Source: JAEUOS01 sp040382235
GTDB taxonomy: Bacteria; Pseudomonadota; Gammaproteobacteria; Burkholderiales; JAEUOS01
Length of the DNA: 54,562 nucleotides
Assembly: GCA_040382235.1 (NCBI GenBank)
Contig: JBEIFV010000023.1
Coordinates: forward strand, 1 to 54,562
Direction of reading: 5' to 3'
This document shows positions 50,837 through 54,562 of this stretch, piece after piece. The notes under the pieces were generated by a model. The model was given only the letters and a program-made list of their open reading frames with translations, was not told the DNA's origin and did not search any database. Every line of letters begins with the position of its first letter. Within the stretch, counting starts at the first letter, position 1. The position numbers and the translations under genes are program-made.

Positions 50837-53409
50837 CAATCTTCCTTCAATGCGAGAAGCGGGCCTTCGCCGGTGGCGACGCGCACCGCGAGTGCCGCGG
50901 CCAGCGCGCCGCACAGGGCGAGGGTTGCCGCGCTGGCAGCGATCAGCCCCAGCGGCAGGGTGGTCTCCATGGTCCAGTGAAACGATTGCGGATTGACCCA
51001 GTGAATCAGGATGAGGCCGATCACCCAGCCGGTGACGGCGCCCCACAACGCGCCCAGGCCGGAGAGCAGTCCCCCTTCGATAGCCACTTGCAGAACGATT
51101 TCGCGCCTGGACACGCCGAGGTGGCGCAGCACGCCGAATTCACGCGCGCGCGCCAGAGCCTGGGCCGAGTAGCTGCTGGCCACGCCGAAGAGGGCCACCA
51201 CCAATGCCGCGGCTTCGAGCAGGTAGGTCATGGCGAAGCTGCGGTCGAAGATGCGCAGCGACAGCGTACGCAGTTCGTGCGCGCTGCGGAATTCGGCCGC
51301 ACCGAGCGCGGGCAGGGCAGTGATCAGACTGGCGATGGTGGCCTGGGGCGCGGCGCCAGCTTCCAGCCACAGCGCCATGTCGTTGACACTGGCGTCGCCG
51401 GTGCTTGCGCGATAGGCGCCGCGCGCTATCGTGATGGAGCCGTGCTGCCGCGCGTAGTCGCGGTACACCCCGGCCACCTGGAAGGGCGTGGTGGCGATGG
51501 GCAGACGCACACTTTTCCCGGGCGCGAAACCGTACAAGTCGACCATGCCTTCTGACACATAGATCGGCACCATGCCTGCCGGCACTGGCACTGTGGGGCC
51601 AGTAAGGGGCAATCGCGCTTGCGGCGCGGCCGGGTCGACCTCGCGAGCCAATAGCAGCACGGTGGGGCGCGCCGGGTCGAGCGACAGTTCCAGCGCGCGC
51701 GAGAACTCGGCGCGGGTAATGCCGGGCAGCTTGCTGATGCGCAGCTGCAGGTCAGGTGTGATGGCGCCTTGTGCGGCACCGACAGGCACACGCCCATACA
51801 AATCGGCAGGCAGCACCGCCTGCAACCAGTCCGCCACCGCCAGCCGGAAGCTCGCCACCATGATGACCATGGCCACGGTCAGCGCGAAGCTCGCCACCAC
51901 GCCGGCGATCACGCCGGCCGCCTGGCCCGGCGCCTGCGCCACGCGCGTGAGCGCCAGCCAGAACACCGGTTGACGCATGCCGCGCCGACTCAGAAAGCGT
52001 TGCAGAAGCGGGAACAGGTGTGCGACCAGCCAGGGCACAGCTGCGATGGCCGCAAGCAACACGCAGGCAATCGCGATATAAGCCGGAACCGGCAAGCCGC
52101 CGACCGGCGGCAGCATCAGCAGAATCACTCCCGCGGCCAGCAGCCACAGGCTGGGGCCGGGCCGCGCCAATCGGGCCAGCGCGCTTTCCGACGAGCCGCC
52201 CCGCAAGGCTTCGACCGGTCGCGCGGCCACCGCTTCACGCGCCGGAATCCAGCCGGCGACAAAACCGACCGCGAGGCCAAGAAAGGCGAATCCGGTCAGC
52301 GCAGGAATGTCGATCACCATTTGCGGTCGCACCCCCGGGAAATAGCCGCCGCCGAGATCGCCGCCAAAGGCAGCCAAGAGGCCGTTGGCGAGGCCTAGAC
52401 CCGCGGCGATTCCGATCACCGTTCCGATGCACGACACCGCCACACCTTGCGCAAGTACGGCATTGCGCACCCAGGCGTCGTCCGCGCCGAGCACCGACAT
52501 CAGTGCCAGTTGCGGGCGCTGGCGTACCGCCGACAGCCCGACGGCTGCAAACACCAGGAAGGCGCCCGTGAAGAGCGCCACCAATGCCAGTACGTTGAGG
52601 TTCACGCGGTAGGCACGCGACAGATTACTCATGCGCTGGCTGCGCTTTTCCGGGGCGGCCACTTCCACGCCCGGCGGCAGCAGGACCACCAGCTTTTGCG
52701 CGACAGCGTCCGGCGCCACGCCTTCGGCCAGTTTCAGGTCAATCCGCGAAAGTTTGCCCAGCGCGCCCAAGCGCCATTGGGAAGCCCCGATGTCCATCAC
52801 GGCCAGTCGTTGACCGGACGGCGCCGAGACGCTGCCGGCTACACGCAGTGACGCCCGGGCCAGTCCGCTTGAGACAACAAGGGTGTCCCCGGGGCGTACG
52901 GCGAAGGCCGATTGGGCTGCGGGCGAAAGAAAGATCGCGTCGTCGGCAAAGAGGGACGAACCCGCGCCGCCGGCTTCCGCGATGCTGGTATCGACCTGCG
53001 GTATCAGGGCTGCGCTGACGGCCCCGGCGCGGAACACATCCAGGCCCAGCACGGTGAGGCGCTCGCGCGGACGGGCCTCGGCTTGACCGGGCTTATCGGG
53101 CAGCGTGACTTCGACCGATACGACCGGGCTGGCAGCCTCGATGCCAACTGCCGCTGCGGCGGCGAGCACGGCATCGAACACCCGCTCATCGAACATGCCG
53201 GCGCGGCCCACGATCTGCAGCGAGGCCTCGCCGTTGATTGTGTCAATGGCCTGCTGGAATTCGGCAAGCGCCGAGCGGTTGACGGTGAAGATCGCGGTGG
53301 CCAGCGCAATGCCAACCGCGACCGCCGCCGCCGCGGTGAGCCAGCGCCCGCGCTGCGCTCGCCATGCGGCGAGCACGAACCAGCGCATCAGGGTAAGGCT
53401 GGAGGTCAT
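50833..53409 (-). CDS. FtsX-type ABC transporter permease (AttFG-like)
   Basis: 858 residues, the double-FtsX permease class. The first membrane helix is near residues 8-32, followed by a large periplasmic domain to about 265. Three helices follow (VNLNVLALVALFTGAFLVFA onward), then central helices around 415-500. A second periplasmic region runs to about 720, and three C-terminal helices close it. Such permeases (LolCE, MacB, Att) use ATP for mechanical work or extraction of lipids rather than import. It lies between the ATPase and the lipocalin-like gene on one operon. Confidence 0.85.
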   Translation of the reverse strand: MTSSLTLMRWFVLAAWRAQRGRWLTAAAAVAVGIALATAIFTVNRSALAEFQQAIDTINGEASLQIVGRAGMFDERVFDAVLAAAAAVGIEAASPVVSVEVTLPDKPGQAEARPRERLTVLGLDVFRAGAVSAALIPQVDTSIAEAGGAGSSLFADDAIFLSPAAQSAFAVRPGDTLVVSSGLARASLRVAGSVSAPSGQRLAVMDIGASQWRLGALGKLSRIDLKLAEGVAPDAVAQKLVVLLPPGVEVAAPEKRSQRMSNLSRAYRVNLNVLALVALFTGAFLVFAAVGLSAVRQRPQLALMSVLGADDAWVRNAVLAQGVAVSCIGTVIGIAAGLGLANGLLAAFGGDLGGGYFPGVRPQMVIDIPALTGFAFLGLAVGFVAGWIPAREAVAARPVEALRGGSSESALARLARPGPSLWLLAAGVILLMLPPVGGLPVPAYIAIACVLLAAIAAVPWLVAHLFPLLQRFLSRRGMRQPVFWLALTRVAQAPGQAAGVIAGVVASFALTVAMVIMVASFRLAVADWLQAVLPADLYGRVPVGAAQGAITPDLQLRISKLPGITRAEFSRALELSLDPARPTVLLLAREVDPAAPQARLPLTGPTVPVPAGMVPIYVSEGMVDLYGFAPGKSVRLPIATTPFQVAGVYRDYARQHGSITIARGAYRASTGDASVNDMALWLEAGAAPQATIASLITALPALGAAEFRSAHELRTLSLRIFDRSFAMTYLLEAAALVVALFGVASSYSAQALARAREFGVLRHLGVSRREIVLQVAIEGGLLSGLGALWGAVTGWVIGLILIHWVNPQSFHWTMETTLPLGLIAASAATLALCGALAAALAVRVATGEGPLLALKEDW

Positions 53410-53436
53410 GCGAGAGCTGCGGTCAGATCGGCCGGG

Positions 53437-54159
53437 TCACGGTACAGCGACCAAGCCGATCTGGGTAAGAAGCAGGCGCCGGTCCGCCAATGCGGCGGTT
53501 TCGGGCGAATGGGTCACCATCAGGAGCGTGATGCCATGGCGCGCGCATTGGTCCAGCATCAGGTCCAGCGCCAGCTTCGCAGTCGCGGGATCGAGGTTGC
53601 CTGTAGGCTCGTCAGCGAGGACTAACTTCGGGTGATGGACCAGCGCACGTGCTAAGGCGACCCGCTGCTGCTCGCCGCCGGAGAGCTCGCCGGGCTTGGC
53701 TTGGGCGCGCGCGGCAACACCCAATTCCTCCAAGATTGTGAGTGCTTGCTTACGAGAGGAGGCCTCGCCAATGCCAGCCAACATCAAGGGCAGCATGGCA
53801 TTTTGCAATGCGCTCAAGTGCGGCAACAAGTGAAATGCCTGAAACACAAAACCCAAGGTGGTACGCCGGAACAGGGTGCGTTCGGCCGCCGTAAGCTGGT
53901 CGATACGTTGCCCGGCGACCTCGATGCTGCCGGCGTCGGGCACATCAAGGCCGGCAATCAAGTTGAGCAGCGTGGACTTGCCGACCCCCGACTCACCTTG
54001 CAGGGCCACCCGTTCACCAGGCAACAGCACCAAGCTGAGATCCTTGAGGATGGGCTGGCCTACGACGTGGGACAGCGAGACGCCAGCGAGCCGCACGGCC
54101 GGAGCTGGCGCATCGGGGGCGGTTGGAGTCGGTGATGCTACGGACACGAAAACATTCAA
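53437..54159 (-). CDS. ABC transporter ATP-binding protein (LolD/AttE-like)
   Basis: 240 residues. Walker A GESGVGKST, Q-loop FVFQAFHLLPHLSAL, signature LSGGEQQRVALARAL, Walker B LVLADEPTGNLD and switch MVTHSPETA are all intact. ADEPTGNLD and the Q-loop sequence are characteristic of the LolD/MacB/FtsE group that pairs with FtsX-type permeases. Start 54159 is preceded by the atp terminator; MNVFVSVASP may be slightly too long, and no strong ribosome site is seen. First gene of the att-like operon. Confidence 0.88.
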   Translation of the reverse strand: MNVFVSVASPTPTAPDAPAPAVRLAGVSLSHVVGQPILKDLSLVLLPGERVALQGESGVGKSTLLNLIAGLDVPDAGSIEVAGQRIDQLTAAERTLFRRTTLGFVFQAFHLLPHLSALQNAMLPLMLAGIGEASSRKQALTILEELGVAARAQAKPGELSGGEQQRVALARALVHHPKLVLADEPTGNLDPATAKLALDLMLDQCARHGITLLMVTHSPETAALADRRLLLTQIGLVAVP

Positions 54160-54187
54160 GACGCTGGGACTGCTATTGGAGCACAGA

Positions 54188-54217
54188 CAAAAAAGACGGC
54201 CACAAGGCCGCCTTTTT
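54188..54217 (-). terminator. Intrinsic terminator of the atp operon
   Basis: On the minus strand AAAAAGGCGGCCTTGTGGCC begins a stem that pairs with GGCCGTCTTTTTT, ending in a T-run. It lies 30 bases after the atpC stop and before the ABC ATPase gene. The matching A-run upstream would make it partly bidirectional. Confidence 0.85.
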
Positions 54218-54247
54218 GAGGTCGCCGCAAGCGGCGTCTACCAATGT

Positions 54248-54562
54248 CTATTTGCCGCGCAACTTGCGAATCGCCGCGATCTGCGCCGCCATGATGGCGA
54301 ACTCGGAGGTGGCCTTGGCGAAATCGATGTCGGACTTGGCGTTGGCGCGCGCTTCTTCAGCCGACTTGAGCGCTTCGGCTGCCTTGGCTTCGTCGAGATC
54401 GTGGGCACGAATCGCGGTATCGGCCAACACGGTCACAACGTCAGGCTGGATCTCGAGAATGCCGCCGGCGACAAACACGAACTCTTCTTCGCCGTTGTCG
54501 GCGCGCATGATGCGCACCGCGCCCGGCTTGATGCGGGTGATCAACGGCGTGTGCTTGGGATA
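54248..54562 (-). CDS. atpC: ATP synthase epsilon subunit (5' end outside window)
   Basis: Partial: 104 residues of about 140, beginning inside the beta-sandwich at YPKHTPLITRIKPGAVRIM. The N-terminal barrel part lies beyond the window. The C-terminal helical hairpin is complete: RAHDLDEAKAAEALKSAEEA and AIMAAQIAAIRKLRGK. The epsilon subunit of F1 couples and inhibits rotary catalysis. As the last gene of atpIBEFHAGDC it is followed by a strong terminator. Confidence 0.95.
   Translation of the reverse strand, partial: YPKHTPLITRIKPGAVRIMRADNGEEEFVFVAGGILEIQPDVVTVLADTAIRAHDLDEAKAAEALKSAEEARANAKSDIDFAKATSEFAIMAAQIAAIRKLRGK

Noticed and set aside
1..54562. tRNA, rRNA, CRISPR array or riboswitch
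   Set aside because: I looked for clover-leaf arms with a T-loop GTTCGA-type core, regularly spaced direct repeats and common riboswitch cores, and found none that hold up. A search with tRNAscan-SE and Infernal would settle it.

Overview
The window looks like a GC-rich betaproteobacterial chromosome segment, probably Burkholderiales. The evidence is four intact tripartite-tricarboxylate (Bug/TctC-type) solute-binding proteins plus one remnant, the priA-hemE pair, and an atp operon end (atpC) with the same orientation. The genus cannot be fixed from the sequence alone. No rRNA, tRNA or CRISPR array was seen.

Layout. 1-3.2 kb: a MITE-like repeat, a doubtful reverse-strand ORF, the RNA ligase RtcB and a di-heme cytochrome c. 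3.2-7.9 kb: priA, a 508-bp non-coding stretch with two perfect DnaA boxes, hemE and a short 6-phosphogluconate dehydrogenase, all on the minus strand. 7.9-14.6 kb: a catabolic block with a beta-hydroxyacid dehydrogenase, two Bug proteins, a luciferase-like monooxygenase, a Crp-family regulator and a Rieske oxygenase. 14.7-15.4 kb: a VapBC-type toxin-antitoxin pair behind a 26-bp perfect palindrome. 15.7-22.0 kb: a sugar-acid operon with a FadR-type regulator and a PdhR-like operator, an idonate-type dehydrogenase, an enolase-superfamily dehydratase and TRAP transporter genes. A second copy of the MITE-like repeat sits between dctP and dctQ. 22.0-27.8 kb: HAD phosphatase, glpD, DsbD-like protein, redoxin and NIPSNAP protein. 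27.9-32.3 kb: a very large SNF2 helicase. 32.3-33.4 kb: a decayed nucleotidyltransferase with an intact small partner, and a Bug gene fragment. 33.5-40.1 kb: a second catabolic block (alpha/beta hydrolase, FAD oxidoreductase, TauD-like dioxygenase, HpaI-type aldolase, two Bug proteins).

40.3-49.7 kb is a defence island: hsdR, hsdS, an AAA ATPase, a TOPRIM-like protein, a Fic-family protein and hsdM, all on the plus strand. The ATPase/TOPRIM pair overlaps by 8 bp and resembles the general architecture of OLD, Gabija and PARIS effectors. The Fic protein has Gln where the catalytic His should be, carries an N-terminal winged helix, and follows a promoter bracketed by repeated TTGGCGCAA boxes. 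The methylase gene lies directly behind it, so methylase supply may be under separate control. This is the best candidate for an undescribed system in the window.

49.7-54.6 kb: an AttEFGH-like ABC cassette (secreted lipocalin-like protein, FtsX-type permease, ATPase), then the atp operon terminator and the 3' part of atpC, which is cut by the window end. atpC, hemE and priA share one strand and the order seen in relatives, which suggests the roughly 47 kb between atpC and hemE is an accessory expansion.
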